The notes under the pieces were generated by a model. The model saw nothing but the letters and a program-made list of their open reading frames with translations, did no database searches and had not been told where the DNA came from. The position numbers and the translations under genes are program-made. A DNA stretch of 64,000 nt, from contig NZ_CCBB010000003.1 of NCBI RefSeq assembly GCF_000613185.1, positions 1,054,001 through 1,118,000 on the forward strand, read 5' to 3'. Below are positions 18,673-27,759 of the stretch, in pieces; the first letter of the stretch is position 1; each line of letters begins with the position of its first letter. Source of the stretch: Mycolicibacterium cosmeticum. GTDB lineage: Bacteria > Actinomycetota > Actinomycetes > Mycobacteriales > Mycobacteriaceae.

Positions 18673-19911
18673 GTGAATCTGCTGCACGGAGCGGTGCGCA
18701 AGTATGCCTGGGGGTCGCGGACCGCAATCGCCGAGTTCACCGGGCGGCCCAGTCCCACAGTGCATCCCGAGGCGGAGCTGTGGCTGGGCGCGCATCCGGG
18801 GGATCCGGCGCAATGCGAGACCGCCGATGGCGTGCGCTCGCTGCTGGAGATGATCAACGACGACCCCGAAGGCCAGCTCGGCGAACCGATCAGGGCCAGG
18901 TTCGGCAACGCGTTGCCGTTCTTGGCCAAGGTGCTGGCCGCCGACGAGCCGTTGTCGCTGCAGGCTCACCCGAGCGCCCGCCAGGCCGAGCAGGGCTTCG
19001 AACGGGAAGAGCGGCTTGGCATTCCGGTGTCGGCGCCCAACCGCAACTATCGCGACCGCAGCCACAAGCCGGAGCTGATCGTCGCGCTCGGGCCGTTCGA
19101 GGCGCTCACCGGATTCCGCTCGGCGGCACGCACCGTCGAGTTCATGCGAGCGCTGGCGCAGGCCAACCCCGCCGCCGATCTGGACCCGTACATCACCCTG
19201 CTCAAGGACCAGCCCGATGCCGACGGTCTGCGGGCGCTGTTCACCACCTGGATCACCGCGCCGCAGCCCGACCTCGACGTCCTGGTGCCCGCGGTGCTCG
19301 ACGGAGCGGTCGGTTACCTGCGTTCCGGTGAGACGGATTTCCAGGCCGAGGCCAAGACCTTGCTGGAACTCGGGGAGCGCTACCCGGGGGATGCCGGTGT
19401 GCTGGCGGCGATGCTGCTCAACCGGATCACGCTGCAGGCCGGGGAGGCGGTCTACCTGTCGGCCGGTAACCTGCACGCCTACCTGCACGGTGTGGGCTTC
19501 GAGGTGATGGCCAACTCCGACAACGTGTTACGCGGCGGTCTCACCCCCAAGCACGTCGACGTGCCCGAGTTGCTCCGGGTACTGGATTTCACCCCGACGG
19601 GGGACGCCAAGATCGTCCCGCGCCCCGTCCGGGACGGCCTGGAGTGGGTATATGACACCCCGGCGCCGGAGTTCGCGGTCTCTGTGTTGTCGATCGAGGG
19701 CGAGCACCTCGGGCACGAGGTCGATGCGCCCGCCGAGCACGACGGGCCGCAGATCCTGCTGTGCACGCAGGGCTCGGTGGAGGTGTTCGCGAAATCGGAG
19801 ACGGTGACCCTGGCGGGCGGCGCCGCGGCCTGGGTGGCCGCCGACGACGGCCCCATCCGGCTGCGCGCCGCCGAGCCGTCGAAACTCTTCCGGGTCACCG
19901 TCAACTTCTGA
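18673..19911 (+). CDS. manA: Mannose-6-phosphate isomerase, class I
   Basis: ManA converts fructose-6-phosphate to mannose-6-phosphate, the entry to all mannose-containing envelope lipids. The 412-residue cupin-type protein shows the class I signature: YAWGSRTAIAEF near the start, PLSLQAHPSARQAEQGFERE (zinc ligands Gln-His, about residues 97-116), RNYRDRSHKPELIVAL and YLSAGNLHAYLHGVGFEVMA (about 263-282) with the conserved histidines. The start is the GTG at 18673, four bases after the previous stop. It is the last gene of the backbone mannose operon; the accessory block starts after it. Confidence 0.95.
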   Translation: MNLLHGAVRKYAWGSRTAIAEFTGRPSPTVHPEAELWLGAHPGDPAQCETADGVRSLLEMINDDPEGQLGEPIRARFGNALPFLAKVLAADEPLSLQAHPSARQAEQGFEREERLGIPVSAPNRNYRDRSHKPELIVALGPFEALTGFRSAARTVEFMRALAQANPAADLDPYITLLKDQPDADGLRALFTTWITAPQPDLDVLVPAVLDGAVGYLRSGETDFQAEAKTLLELGERYPGDAGVLAAMLLNRITLQAGEAVYLSAGNLHAYLHGVGFEVMANSDNVLRGGLTPKHVDVPELLRVLDFTPTGDAKIVPRPVRDGLEWVYDTPAPEFAVSVLSIEGEHLGHEVDAPAEHDGPQILLCTQGSVEVFAKSETVTLAGGAAAWVAADDGPIRLRAAEPSKLFRVTVNF

Positions 19912-19937
19912 CACCTGGCTTGTCGGTGCGCCGTGCG

Positions 19938-19957
19938 GCCTGCCTGATCGGGTAGTT
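19938..19957. promoter_or_regulatory. Candidate MnoR-type operator upstream of mdo
   Basis: GCCTGCCTGATCGGGTAGTT matches the perfect 20-bp palindrome upstream of the second alcohol dehydrogenase gene (23956-23975) at 16 of 20 positions, including the identical core GATCGGGTAG. It lies about 145 bp before the mdo start. Sharing by two co-functional promoters next to a LuxR-type regulator suggests an operator; binding is inferred. Confidence 0.5.
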
Positions 19958-20092
19958 CGGCGGGTCCGGTCGGCCGGTACTGCCCGCTTTCCATTGTGAC
20001 GCGGGCCACGCGGGTCCACGGTAGGTGAGGGTCCCATTGTCGGCCCCGCCGACGTGCACAAGCCCGTCGCCAACCGCGAGGAGTTGAATCCA

Positions 20093-21364
20093 ATGGCCAT
20101 TGAGCTGAACCAGATTTGGGACTTCCCGATCAAGGAGTTCCATCCGTTCCCCCGCGCGCTGCTCGGCGTCGGCGCGCACGACATCATCGGTGTGGAAGCC
20201 AAGAACCTCGGCTTCAAGCGCACCTTGCTGATGACCACCGGCCTGCGCGGCTCGGGCATCATCGAGGAGCTCACCGGCAAGATCGAATACCAGGGCGTCG
20301 AGGTGGTGCTCTACGACAAGGTGGAGTCCAACCCCAAGGACTACAACGTCATGGAGGCCGCCGCGCTGTACCAGCAAGAGAAGTGCGACAGCATCATCTC
20401 CATCGGCGGTGGCTCCAGCCACGACGCCGCCAAGGGCGCCCGCGTCGTCATCGCCCACGACGGCCGCAACATCAACGAGTTCGAGGGCTTCGCCAAGTCG
20501 ACCAACAAGCAGAACCCGCCGCACATCGCGGTATCCACCACGGCCGGAACGGGTTCGGAGACGTCCTGGGCCTACGTCATCACCGACACCTCCGACATGG
20601 AGCACCCGCACAAGTGGGTGGGCTTCGACGAGGCCACCATCGTCACCCTGGCGATCGACGACCCGCTGCTGTACTACACCTGCCCGCAGCATTTCACCGC
20701 CTACTGCGGATTCGATGTGCTGGCCCACGGCAGCGAGCCGTACGTGTCGCGGCTCGATTTCGCTCCGTCGCTCGGAAACGCCTTGTACTCGGTGGAATTG
20801 GTCGCCAAGCACCTGCGTGAGGCGGTGTTCGAACCGCGTAACCTCAAGGCCCGCGAGGGCATGATGAACGCGCAGTACATCGCGGGGCAGGCGTTCAACT
20901 CCGGCGGCCTGGGCATCGTGCACTCGATCAGCCATGCCGTCTCGGCGTTCTTCGACAGCCATCACGGACTGAACAACGCCATCGCGCTGCCGCGGGTGTG
21001 GGAGTACAACCTGCCGTCGCGCTACGAGCGCTACGCGCAGCTGGCCACCGCCATGGGGGTGGACACCCGGAACATGACCACCGTGCAGGCCGCCGACGCC
21101 GCGGTCGAGGCCGCCATCCGGCTGGCCCAAGACGTCGGCATCCCGGACAACTTCTCCCAGGTGCGCACCGACTCGTACGCGAAGAACCGGATGAACACCG
21201 GGAAGTACGCCGGGCGGGGTGATGTCATCAAGGGTGACGACAAGACGGTGCTGGCGATCTCCGAGCACATCCAGGACGACTGGTGCACGCCCGGCAATCC
21301 CCGCGAGGTCACCGTCGAGTCGATGATTCCCGTTGTGGGGCACGCGATCAACGAGTCCTACTAG
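20093..21364 (+). CDS. mdo: NDMA-dependent methanol/alcohol dehydrogenase (iron-containing ADH family)
   Basis: This nicotinoprotein alcohol dehydrogenase oxidises methanol and related alcohols, measured with the artificial acceptor NDMA; mycofactocin is thought to be the natural acceptor. The 423-residue group III ADH has ISIGGGSSHDAAKGARVV (nucleotide site, about residues 99-116), STTAGTGSETSWAYVITD and metal-binding histidines in GFDVLAHG and GIVHSISHAVSAFFDSHHGL (about 268-287). The ATG at 20093 follows GAGGAG with nine-base spacing; the in-frame start at 20054 is less likely. It leads an operon with moxR and coxE, as around MSMEG_6242. Confidence 0.92.
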   Translation: MAIELNQIWDFPIKEFHPFPRALLGVGAHDIIGVEAKNLGFKRTLLMTTGLRGSGIIEELTGKIEYQGVEVVLYDKVESNPKDYNVMEAAALYQQEKCDSIISIGGGSSHDAAKGARVVIAHDGRNINEFEGFAKSTNKQNPPHIAVSTTAGTGSETSWAYVITDTSDMEHPHKWVGFDEATIVTLAIDDPLLYYTCPQHFTAYCGFDVLAHGSEPYVSRLDFAPSLGNALYSVELVAKHLREAVFEPRNLKAREGMMNAQYIAGQAFNSGGLGIVHSISHAVSAFFDSHHGLNNAIALPRVWEYNLPSRYERYAQLATAMGVDTRNMTTVQAADAAVEAAIRLAQDVGIPDNFSQVRTDSYAKNRMNTGKYAGRGDVIKGDDKTVLAISEHIQDDWCTPGNPREVTVESMIPVVGHAINESY

Positions 21365-21377
21365 GCAGTGATGCGGA

Positions 21378-21410
21378 CCCGTTCAGCGGCAGCACGAGCC
21401 GCTGAACGGG
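21378..21410 (+). terminator. Intercistronic stem-loop between mdo and moxR
   Basis: A perfect 12-bp inverted repeat, CCCGTTCAGCGG and CCGCTGAACGGG, with a nine-base loop begins 13 bases after the mdo stop. It could be a partial terminator or an mRNA 3'-end stabiliser that keeps mdo expression above that of the maturation genes. It also argues against the in-frame start at 21368 for the next gene. Confidence 0.65.
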
Positions 21411-21436
21411 CCCCATCCACACACCAGGAGATCGAG

Positions 21437-22462
21437 ATGACCGCTGAGACGGTCCGCACGCTGGACGACCCCATCACCTTCGGCAGCGCGGCCGAACTCT
21501 CCACCGCGCTGCGCCAACAGGACTACATCGCCGACGACGACTTGGCCACGGTCGTGCACCTGGCGACCGCGCTGGACCGCCCGTTGCTGTTGGAGGGACC
21601 GGCCGGGGTGGGCAAGACCGAACTGGCCAAGGCGCTGGCCGCGGCCGGCGGCAGACGCCTGATCCGCCTGCAGTGCTACGAGGGTCTGGACGACAACCGC
21701 GTGCTCTACGAGTGGGACTACGCCAAGCAGCTGCTGCACGTACAGCTGCTGCGCGACCGGATCACCGCCGCCACCAACGGCATCGACGATATCGAGGAGG
21801 CGTCCCGGTATCTGGCCGAGCGGGACTTCGGGCTCTACTCGGAGGCCTTCCTCTCGGTGCGGCCCTTGCTGGAGTCGGTGCTGTCCGAGCAGCCGGTGGT
21901 GCTGCTCGTCGACGAGGTCGACCGCACCGAGGAGGCGATGGAGGCCCTGCTGCTCGAGGTGCTGGCCGAGCGTCAGGTCACCATCCCCGAGATCGGGACG
22001 TTCGTCGCGCGCTCGGTGCCGTGGGTGGTGCTGACGTCCAATGACACCAGGGAGCTGTCCGCGGCGCTGAAACGCCGGTGCCTGCACTACCACCTGGATT
22101 TCCCCACCCCGCAACGGGAACGGGCGATCGTCGGGGTCCGCGCCCCGCATGTCGAGCCGGCGGTGGTGGCCGGTGTGGTGGAACTTGCGCGCATGCTGCG
22201 CGAGCTGCCGCTGCGCAAGAGCCCGTCGATCTCCGAGGTGATCGACGCGGCCCGGGCGGCCGCCATCCTGGGCGCCACCGATGACGGGGTGCTGCTGTCG
22301 GCGCTGGTGAAGTTCAGCAGTGACCGCGATATCGCGGTGCGGCACCTGACCTCCACGCCCGAGCAGCCGGCTCCGACCGTTCCCGCCGAGCGCGCGACCG
22401 TGGCGTCGCGGCCGGCGAACACCACCACCGCGGCCTTCCGTGGGCGCGGTGGCCGGCGATGA
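21437..22462 (+). CDS. MoxR-type AAA+ ATPase
   Basis: The 341-residue ATPase has Walker A LLLEGPAGVGKTELAKALA (about residues 53-71), Walker B VVLLVDEVDRTEEAM (about 154-168), sensor 1 WVVLTSNDTRELS and a C-terminal lid with LRELPLRKSPSISEV. MoxR ATPases pair with VWA proteins as chaperones that activate metal or cofactor enzymes. Position between mdo and the VWA gene suggests maturation of the alcohol dehydrogenase. The ATG at 21437 after CAGGAG is preferred to the one at 21368, which lies before the stem-loop. The stop overlaps the next start as ATGA. Confidence 0.88.
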   Translation: MTAETVRTLDDPITFGSAAELSTALRQQDYIADDDLATVVHLATALDRPLLLEGPAGVGKTELAKALAAAGGRRLIRLQCYEGLDDNRVLYEWDYAKQLLHVQLLRDRITAATNGIDDIEEASRYLAERDFGLYSEAFLSVRPLLESVLSEQPVVLLVDEVDRTEEAMEALLLEVLAERQVTIPEIGTFVARSVPWVVLTSNDTRELSAALKRRCLHYHLDFPTPQRERAIVGVRAPHVEPAVVAGVVELARMLRELPLRKSPSISEVIDAARAAAILGATDDGVLLSALVKFSSDRDIAVRHLTSTPEQPAPTVPAERATVASRPANTTTAAFRGRGGRR

Positions 22463-23952
22463 CACCGTCGCAACTGCTGGACGCCGTCGCCGCGGCGTTC
22501 GGTCAGTTGCTGCGCCGCGCCGGGGTGGCCACCTCACCGGCCGAGGTGATCGAGGTGCGCCGGGTGCTGGGCCTGCTGGGCGCCGCCGACCGCGAGGCGC
22601 TGCGTGCCGCGCTGCGGGCCACCTGCGCGAAATACGGTCGTGAACAACGAGGTTTCGACCGCGCGTTCGAGGCCATGTTCGGTGACGCGGTACCGGCACA
22701 CCACGAACACGAGGCGGGCCCGAGCCGTGCCCACACCGGCTCGGGCCTGCCCGACCAGCTCGACATCGACGAGGATGCCGAGGTCGGTCGGTACGCCGAG
22801 TACAACGAGCGGGCCGCCGAGGTGGGGGAGCACTTCGATACTCCGGAGGCCGACAAGGGTTTCAACCCGCACAAGGACGACGACGACTACAGCGTGACGG
22901 GGGCCGACGACCACCTGAGCGTGTCCGCGGAAGCCGATGAGGGCCGGCGCGGCATGCGCTACACCGTGGAAGTGGATCGGGCTGCCGCCGCCGTGGCCGG
23001 CGATCTCGCGGACTCGGTGGCCCCGGTGGTGGCCGGGTCGCTGAGCTTCGACGATCCCGATTCCATCCTGGCCTGGCTGGACGCCTACGACCCGAGCCGC
23101 ACCTACGGCGGTGAGGCCGGTGAGCCGTTGACGGCCGAGCAGTTGAGCCAGCTGACGCAGGCCGTCGAGGGGTTCGTCGCGGCGCTGGCCGAGCGCAGCG
23201 GGCTCACCGCCACGGCCGACACCCCGGACACCGCCGCCGACACCGGGTTGGCCGCCGATATCGACCTGGCCTGCCATGAGGTGCTGCGCCGGATGCGGGG
23301 CGCACCGCGACCGCGCCCCCGCGAACGCGGCAGGGGGCGCCTCGACATGCGCCGCACCAGCCGGGCCGCCCTGCGCACCGACGGGGTGCCGTTCCACCTG
23401 GTCATGCGCACCCCGCTGCCGGACCGGCTCCGATTGCTGGTCATCGCCGACGTGTCCCTGTCGGTGCGCCCGGTGACCGCCTTCACCCTGCGGCTGGCCC
23501 AGGCCCTGCACCGCCGTGCGCACCGCTGCCGGGTGATGGCCTTCGTCGACCGGCCCGTCGACGTCACCGAGATCCTGCTGCGCGCCGGGGGTGACGACGC
23601 GCTGGCCGCCGTGCTGGCCGAGGGCCAACTGGACCTGCAGGCCAGCAGCGATTACGGGCAGGTGTTCGGCGAGATGCTGCGCGGCCAGGCCGATGCCCTG
23701 GATTCCCGCACCGCGGTGCTGATCGTCGGGGACGGCCGCAGCGGCGGGCTGCCGCCCGGCGTGGACCGGCTGCGGGCGCTGCGCCGGCGGGTGCACCGGC
23801 TGGCCTGGGTGACGCCCGAGCCGCACCGCTACTGGCGTCAGGCCACCTGTGCGATGCCGGACTATGCCCAGGTGTGCGACAAGGTGGTGGTGGCCGGTGA
23901 CGCCGACGCGTTGTTGGCCCGCGCCGCCGAACTGGCACACGCTCTGTCTTGA
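22459..23952 (+). CDS. VWA domain-containing CoxE-like protein
   Basis: The 497-residue protein has a helical N-terminal half rich in acidic residues (about 80-160) and a C-terminal von Willebrand A domain. The metal-ion-dependent adhesion site is visible as LLVIADVSLSVRPVTAFTL (DxSxS, about residues 325-343). Later VWA segments include DYGQVFGEMLR and AVLIVGDGRSG. CoxE-like VWA proteins act with MoxR ATPases in metalloenzyme assembly. ATGA coupling to the moxR gene supports a partnership. The GATCGGGTAG palindrome follows its stop by three bases. Confidence 0.88.
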   Translation: MTPSQLLDAVAAAFGQLLRRAGVATSPAEVIEVRRVLGLLGAADREALRAALRATCAKYGREQRGFDRAFEAMFGDAVPAHHEHEAGPSRAHTGSGLPDQLDIDEDAEVGRYAEYNERAAEVGEHFDTPEADKGFNPHKDDDDYSVTGADDHLSVSAEADEGRRGMRYTVEVDRAAAAVAGDLADSVAPVVAGSLSFDDPDSILAWLDAYDPSRTYGGEAGEPLTAEQLSQLTQAVEGFVAALAERSGLTATADTPDTAADTGLAADIDLACHEVLRRMRGAPRPRPRERGRGRLDMRRTSRAALRTDGVPFHLVMRTPLPDRLRLLVIADVSLSVRPVTAFTLRLAQALHRRAHRCRVMAFVDRPVDVTEILLRAGGDDALAAVLAEGQLDLQASSDYGQVFGEMLRGQADALDSRTAVLIVGDGRSGGLPPGVDRLRALRRRVHRLAWVTPEPHRYWRQATCAMPDYAQVCDKVVVAGDADALLARAAELAHALS

Positions 23953-23955
23953 GTT

Positions 23956-23975
23956 ACCTACCCGATCGGGTAGGT
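23956..23975. promoter_or_regulatory. Perfect 20-bp palindrome upstream of the second alcohol dehydrogenase
   Basis: ACCTACCCGATCGGGTAGGT is a perfect palindrome, starting three bases after the coxE stop and about 100 bp before the next start. A related but imperfect copy with GGGTAGGT lies near 24010-24030, and a 16/20 match lies upstream of mdo. It is a strong candidate binding site for the LuxR-type regulator encoded downstream. A transcript hairpin is also possible. Confidence 0.65.
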
Positions 23976-24069
23976 CCCCACCCTGTCCACCTGCACGTTG
24001 GTCAGACCCACCGACCGACGTAGGGTAGGTGTGTTACGTGGATCACACAGCAGGGAGTGGGCGGGCGAG

Positions 24070-25281
24070 GTGATAGCGCAAGCGGAGGTGGCACCCCTCT
24101 CGGTGCCGACGACCCGGGGCGACGGCCTGCCGAGTCGACTGCTGAAGTTCCACGCACCGGAGATCGTGTTCGGGCTCGACTCGATGGCCGAGGCCGCCCA
24201 CGCCGCGCTGCGCCTGGGCGGGCTGCGGCCGCTGCTGGTCACCGATCCGGGGCTGATCGAAGCCGGCTGGGTCGATGAACTCGTCAGGCATCTGCGGGAC
24301 CAGGGCGTCGCGGTCAAGGTGTGGAGTGCGCTGACACCCAACCCGAAGGACCACGAGATTACCGCGGGCCACGATTTCTATCGAGCACACGGATGCGACG
24401 TGCTGATCGCCCTCGGCGGTGGTTCGGTGATCGACGCGGCCAAGGGCATCGCCATCCTGTCCGCCAACGGCGGCGACATCCTGGACTACGCCGGTGTCGA
24501 CAAGGCGACCATGCCGATCCCGCCGCTGGTGGTGTTGCCGTCGACTTCGGGCACCGGGGCCGACGTGTCCCAGTTCTGCATCGTCACCGACACCACCCGC
24601 AACACCAAGATCACCATCCTGGGCCGGGCCCTGGTGCCCGATATCACCGTCATCGACCCGCGGTTGCTCACCACCATGCCCGAATGGCTCAATGCCGCAA
24701 CGGGTTTGGATGCCCTGACGCACGGTATCGAGGCGTTCGTCTCGCTCGGGCACAATCAGCTCACCGACCACCACGCACTGCGCTCGGTGGTGATGGTCAC
24801 CGAGAACCTGGTCACCACCATCGAACGGCCGCAGGACATGTCGGCCCGGGTGCTGATGGCGCAGGCGGCGCTGGAGGCCGGCCTGGCCTTCACCAACGCC
24901 ATCCTGGGGGCCGCGCACGCGATGAGCCACCAGGTCGGCGGGCTGCTGGACCTTCCGCACGGTGTCATCAACGGCGTGCTGTTACCGCATGTGGTGCGGT
25001 TCAACGCCGAAGCCGATCCGGCGCCGTTCGCCACCATCGCCGCCTGCCTCGGGATCGCCGACCAGCGGGCGCCCCAGCTGGAATCGGCGCTGGCGCTGGC
25101 CGATCGGCTGCAGGATCTGGCGCGGCGGGTGGGGGTGCCCCGCGGGCTGGCCGAACTCGGGGTGCGCGACGAGGACGTGCCGGTGCTGGCGCACAACGCC
25201 ATGGCCGACGCCTGCATCACCACCAATCCGCGGGCCGCCGACGAGGCGCAATTGCGGGCCTTGTTCCGGGCCGCGCTGTGA
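24070..25281 (+). CDS. Iron-containing alcohol dehydrogenase (1,3-propanediol/diol dehydrogenase type)
   Basis: The 403-residue group III ADH has the typical IALGGGSVIDAAKGIAIL (about residues 113-130), VVLPSTSGTGADVSQFCIV, GLDALTHGIEAFVS and GAAHAMSHQVGGLLDLPHG (about 277-295), giving a His-rich metal site. The neighbourhood matches the M. smegmatis block where an analogous gene (MSMEG_6239) is annotated as 1,3-propanediol dehydrogenase. The start is uncertain: the GTG at 24070 follows GGGCGAGG, while the frame is open back to 23998. Its stop overlaps mnoS as GTGA. Confidence 0.88.
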   Translation: MIAQAEVAPLSVPTTRGDGLPSRLLKFHAPEIVFGLDSMAEAAHAALRLGGLRPLLVTDPGLIEAGWVDELVRHLRDQGVAVKVWSALTPNPKDHEITAGHDFYRAHGCDVLIALGGGSVIDAAKGIAILSANGGDILDYAGVDKATMPIPPLVVLPSTSGTGADVSQFCIVTDTTRNTKITILGRALVPDITVIDPRLLTTMPEWLNAATGLDALTHGIEAFVSLGHNQLTDHHALRSVVMVTENLVTTIERPQDMSARVLMAQAALEAGLAFTNAILGAAHAMSHQVGGLLDLPHGVINGVLLPHVVRFNAEADPAPFATIAACLGIADQRAPQLESALALADRLQDLARRVGVPRGLAELGVRDEDVPVLAHNAMADACITTNPRAADEAQLRALFRAAL

Positions 25282-26633
25282 CTTCCGGTTCGCTGCGGCG
25301 CCCGGCGCCGGACCTGGAGCGGCTCACCGGGGTGCGCTCCGGAAAGGGCACGTTCTACCCAGAGTTCCGGGTGGCGGCGCTGCGCACCGAACGGGTCATC
25401 GCCGCGCTGGACGCCATCTCGCGGGCCCTGGTGCAGACGGTCAACGGGCCGGAGAACCTGGTCCGGGCCGTGGCGGAGGCGGCCCGTACCCATCTCGGCG
25501 CGCAATGGGTGCTCATCGCGCTCGCCGACGGTGCCCTGCCCGAGGCCCGCCCGCGCCACCTCATCCTGGATGCCGAAGGGCACGCCTATTCGTTCGAAGG
25601 GCTCTCCGGTGCAAAGCATCCCGTGCCGCACCTGCCCGACGCCGTGCTCAATCGGCTCAACGACATCCTGCGCGGCCAGCTCGCCCAGTTCCGGTTGCCG
25701 GTCATCGAACCACACCACGCACACGTGCCGATCGAACTCGACGGCGGGGTGATCGGCGCGTTCGCGGCCTGGACGCCGAGTGATCGCATGCTGGACGGCA
25801 CCGACGAAACCGTGATGCGGATCCTGTCCAGCCAGACCGCCGTCGCCCTGCACAACTGCGAGCTGTTCCAGCGCGCCCAGACGCTGCTGGCGCAGTCAGA
25901 GGCGCGGAACGCCGAGCTGCTGGCCACGCAGCGCGAACTCGGTGCGGCCCAGCAACATCAAGTCCTCGATTCCGAGCGCCACCGGATCGCCCGCGAACTG
26001 CACGACAGCGTCGCCCAGACGGTGTTGTCGGCCGGCATGCAGATCGAGGTGTGCCGCAGCGAGATTCAGGCCCGTGCGGGGGACCTGGCCGGATCCGCCG
26101 ACCTCCTCGACCGGCTGCACACGGCCAAGACACTCACCCGGTCGGCCACCGAACAGCTGCGCTCGGCGATCTACGCTCTCAACCAGCCCGGTGACGCCGG
26201 CCGGTCCACGCTGCCCGAGCTGATGGAGCAGCTGGCCACCGTGCACATGCCCGAGGATCTGCGCGTCAGCCTGAAAGTCGAAGGGGCCGTTGCCGAGTTG
26301 CCCGGCGAGGTGGAGCATGCGCTGCTGCGGGTGGCGGGGGAGGCGCTGTTCAACACCGCCATGCACGGCCACGCGACCCGCGCGATCGTGCGATTGCGGT
26401 ACCGGCCGGCCGCGGTGACACTGTCGGTCTCCGACGACGGCACCGGCGACCCGGACAAACTCCGGCTGATGTTGCGGATGGCCGAGGCCCCCGACGTCGA
26501 CGGACATCACCGCGGCCTGGCCAACATGCTGGCCCGTTGCCGGGAGCACGGCGGCACGTTCGCGGTCCAGCGCTCCCGCATCGGCGGGGTCCGCGTCGTC
26601 GCGACCATACCCAGGAAGGGGATTCCCTCATGA
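25278..26633 (+). CDS. mnoS: MnoS-like sensor histidine kinase (GAF, HisKA_3)
   Basis: The 451-residue soluble kinase starts at the GTG overlapping the previous stop. Residues about 35-190 form a GAF-like sensor. DSERHRIARELHDSVAQTVL (about 231-250) is a NarL-type dimerisation/phosphoacceptor motif with its histidine. The ATPase domain follows with GEALFNTAMHGHA (N box) and VSDDGTGDP. No membrane segment is visible, so the signal is probably cytoplasmic. The pair with the next gene corresponds to MnoSR, described in M. smegmatis as controlling methanol and diol dehydrogenase expression. Confidence 0.88.
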   Translation: MTSGSLRRPAPDLERLTGVRSGKGTFYPEFRVAALRTERVIAALDAISRALVQTVNGPENLVRAVAEAARTHLGAQWVLIALADGALPEARPRHLILDAEGHAYSFEGLSGAKHPVPHLPDAVLNRLNDILRGQLAQFRLPVIEPHHAHVPIELDGGVIGAFAAWTPSDRMLDGTDETVMRILSSQTAVALHNCELFQRAQTLLAQSEARNAELLATQRELGAAQQHQVLDSERHRIARELHDSVAQTVLSAGMQIEVCRSEIQARAGDLAGSADLLDRLHTAKTLTRSATEQLRSAIYALNQPGDAGRSTLPELMEQLATVHMPEDLRVSLKVEGAVAELPGEVEHALLRVAGEALFNTAMHGHATRAIVRLRYRPAAVTLSVSDDGTGDPDKLRLMLRMAEAPDVDGHHRGLANMLARCREHGGTFAVQRSRIGGVRVVATIPRKGIPS

Positions 26634-27286
26634 CGGTGCACACACAAACCAAGGCCATCCGGTTGGCGCTGGTCGATGACCACCCGATCCTGCGGCAGGG
26701 GTTGCGGTCGGTGTTGGAGCGCGAGGACGACCTGGTGGTGGTCGGTGAGGCGTCCAGCGAGAACGAGGCGGCGGCGATGGTCGCGGCGGTACGTCCCGAC
26801 GTCGTGCTGCTCGACCTGAAACTGTCGGCCGGCTCCGACTTCGAGGGATTGTCCCTGTGCGCCAAGCTGTCCGCCGCGCATCCGCAGATCGGTCTGCTGG
26901 TGCTCACCACATTCCTCGACGAGGATCTGGTGGTGCGGGCCGTGCACGCGGGCGCCCGCGGCTACGTCGTCAAGGATGTCGACACCACCGAACTGGTCCG
27001 CGCCATCCGGGCGATCTCGGTGGGGGAGAGCGCGTTCGACTCGCGCAGCGCCGCCGCGGTGGTGCGCTCCCTGAGCGGCCGCACCGAACCGCGGGAGCAG
27101 CTCACCGACCGGGAGATCGAAGTCCTACGTCTGCTGGCAACGGGACTGTCCAACAACAAGATCGGCGAGAAGTTGTTCATCTCGGCGACCACCGCGAAAT
27201 TCCATGTCAGCAACATCATGCGCAAGTTGCAGGTCAGCCGCCGGGCCGAGGCGGTGTACGCGGCCAGCAAGCGCGGCCTGATCTAG
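26630..27286 (+). CDS. mnoR: MnoR-like LuxR-family response regulator
   Basis: The 218-residue NarL/LuxR response regulator has acidic D16-D17 and phosphoacceptor D62 (VVLLDLKLSAGSDF), the lysine in YVVKDVD and a C-terminal HTH with LTDREIEVLRLLATGLSNNK and ISATTAKFHVSNIMRKL. The ATG overlaps the mnoS stop (ATGA). It probably regulates the mdo and diol dehydrogenase promoters that share the GATCGGGTAG element. The 3' end overlaps the convergent DinB gene by four bases. Confidence 0.9.
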   Translation: MTVHTQTKAIRLALVDDHPILRQGLRSVLEREDDLVVVGEASSENEAAAMVAAVRPDVVLLDLKLSAGSDFEGLSLCAKLSAAHPQIGLLVLTTFLDEDLVVRAVHAGARGYVVKDVDTTELVRAIRAISVGESAFDSRSAAAVVRSLSGRTEPREQLTDREIEVLRLLATGLSNNKIGEKLFISATTAKFHVSNIMRKLQVSRRAEAVYAASKRGLI

Positions 27287-27759
27287 CCCGCGAGGATCTG
27301 CTCGCGCAGGATGTCGGCGTGCCCGCAATGATGGGCCAGCTCGCGCAGCACCTGCAGATAGACCCAGCGCAGCGTGCGCGGGCCGGCGGCGTGGCCGGTG
27401 GCAACGGTGTCCAGGGGCAGGTCGGCAACGATGGTTCTGGCTTTCGCACAGGCGCTTTGGTGAGCCGCGATGACCGAGGCGATGGTGTCGTCGTCACCGA
27501 GCTGGAAGGTCTCGTCCACGTTCTGCACGCCGAGCGCACTGCGGGGCGTACCGCCGACGCACTGCTCGAACCACACCCGCTGCATCCACGTCACGTGCTT
27601 GAGCAGGCCGAGCAACGTGGTCGCCGACGGGACGAGCCGCCGGCGCGCCTGTTCCTCGGTGAGACCGTCCAGCGTCCGTTCGATCGCAGTCCGGTAGTCC
27701 TCGATGAACGCTTCCAACTGAACACGTTCCGGTTCCAGGGTGGCGTCGAAGGCGCTCAT
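27283..27759 (-). CDS. DinB-fold (DUF664) protein
   Basis: The 158-residue protein has the four-helix DinB/DUF664 pattern: a long first helix (VQLEAFIEDYRTAIERTLDGL), LLGLLKHVTWMQRVWFEQ (first histidine, about residue 54) and YLQVLRELAHHCGHADILRE (metal histidines, about 140-150). This family includes mycothiol- and bacillithiol-dependent transferases. The specific reaction is unknown. It overlaps the cytochrome b561 gene by four bases and so belongs to the same leftward unit. Confidence 0.85.
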   Translation of the reverse strand: MSAFDATLEPERVQLEAFIEDYRTAIERTLDGLTEEQARRRLVPSATTLLGLLKHVTWMQRVWFEQCVGGTPRSALGVQNVDETFQLGDDDTIASVIAAHQSACAKARTIVADLPLDTVATGHAAGPRTLRWVYLQVLRELAHHCGHADILREQILAG

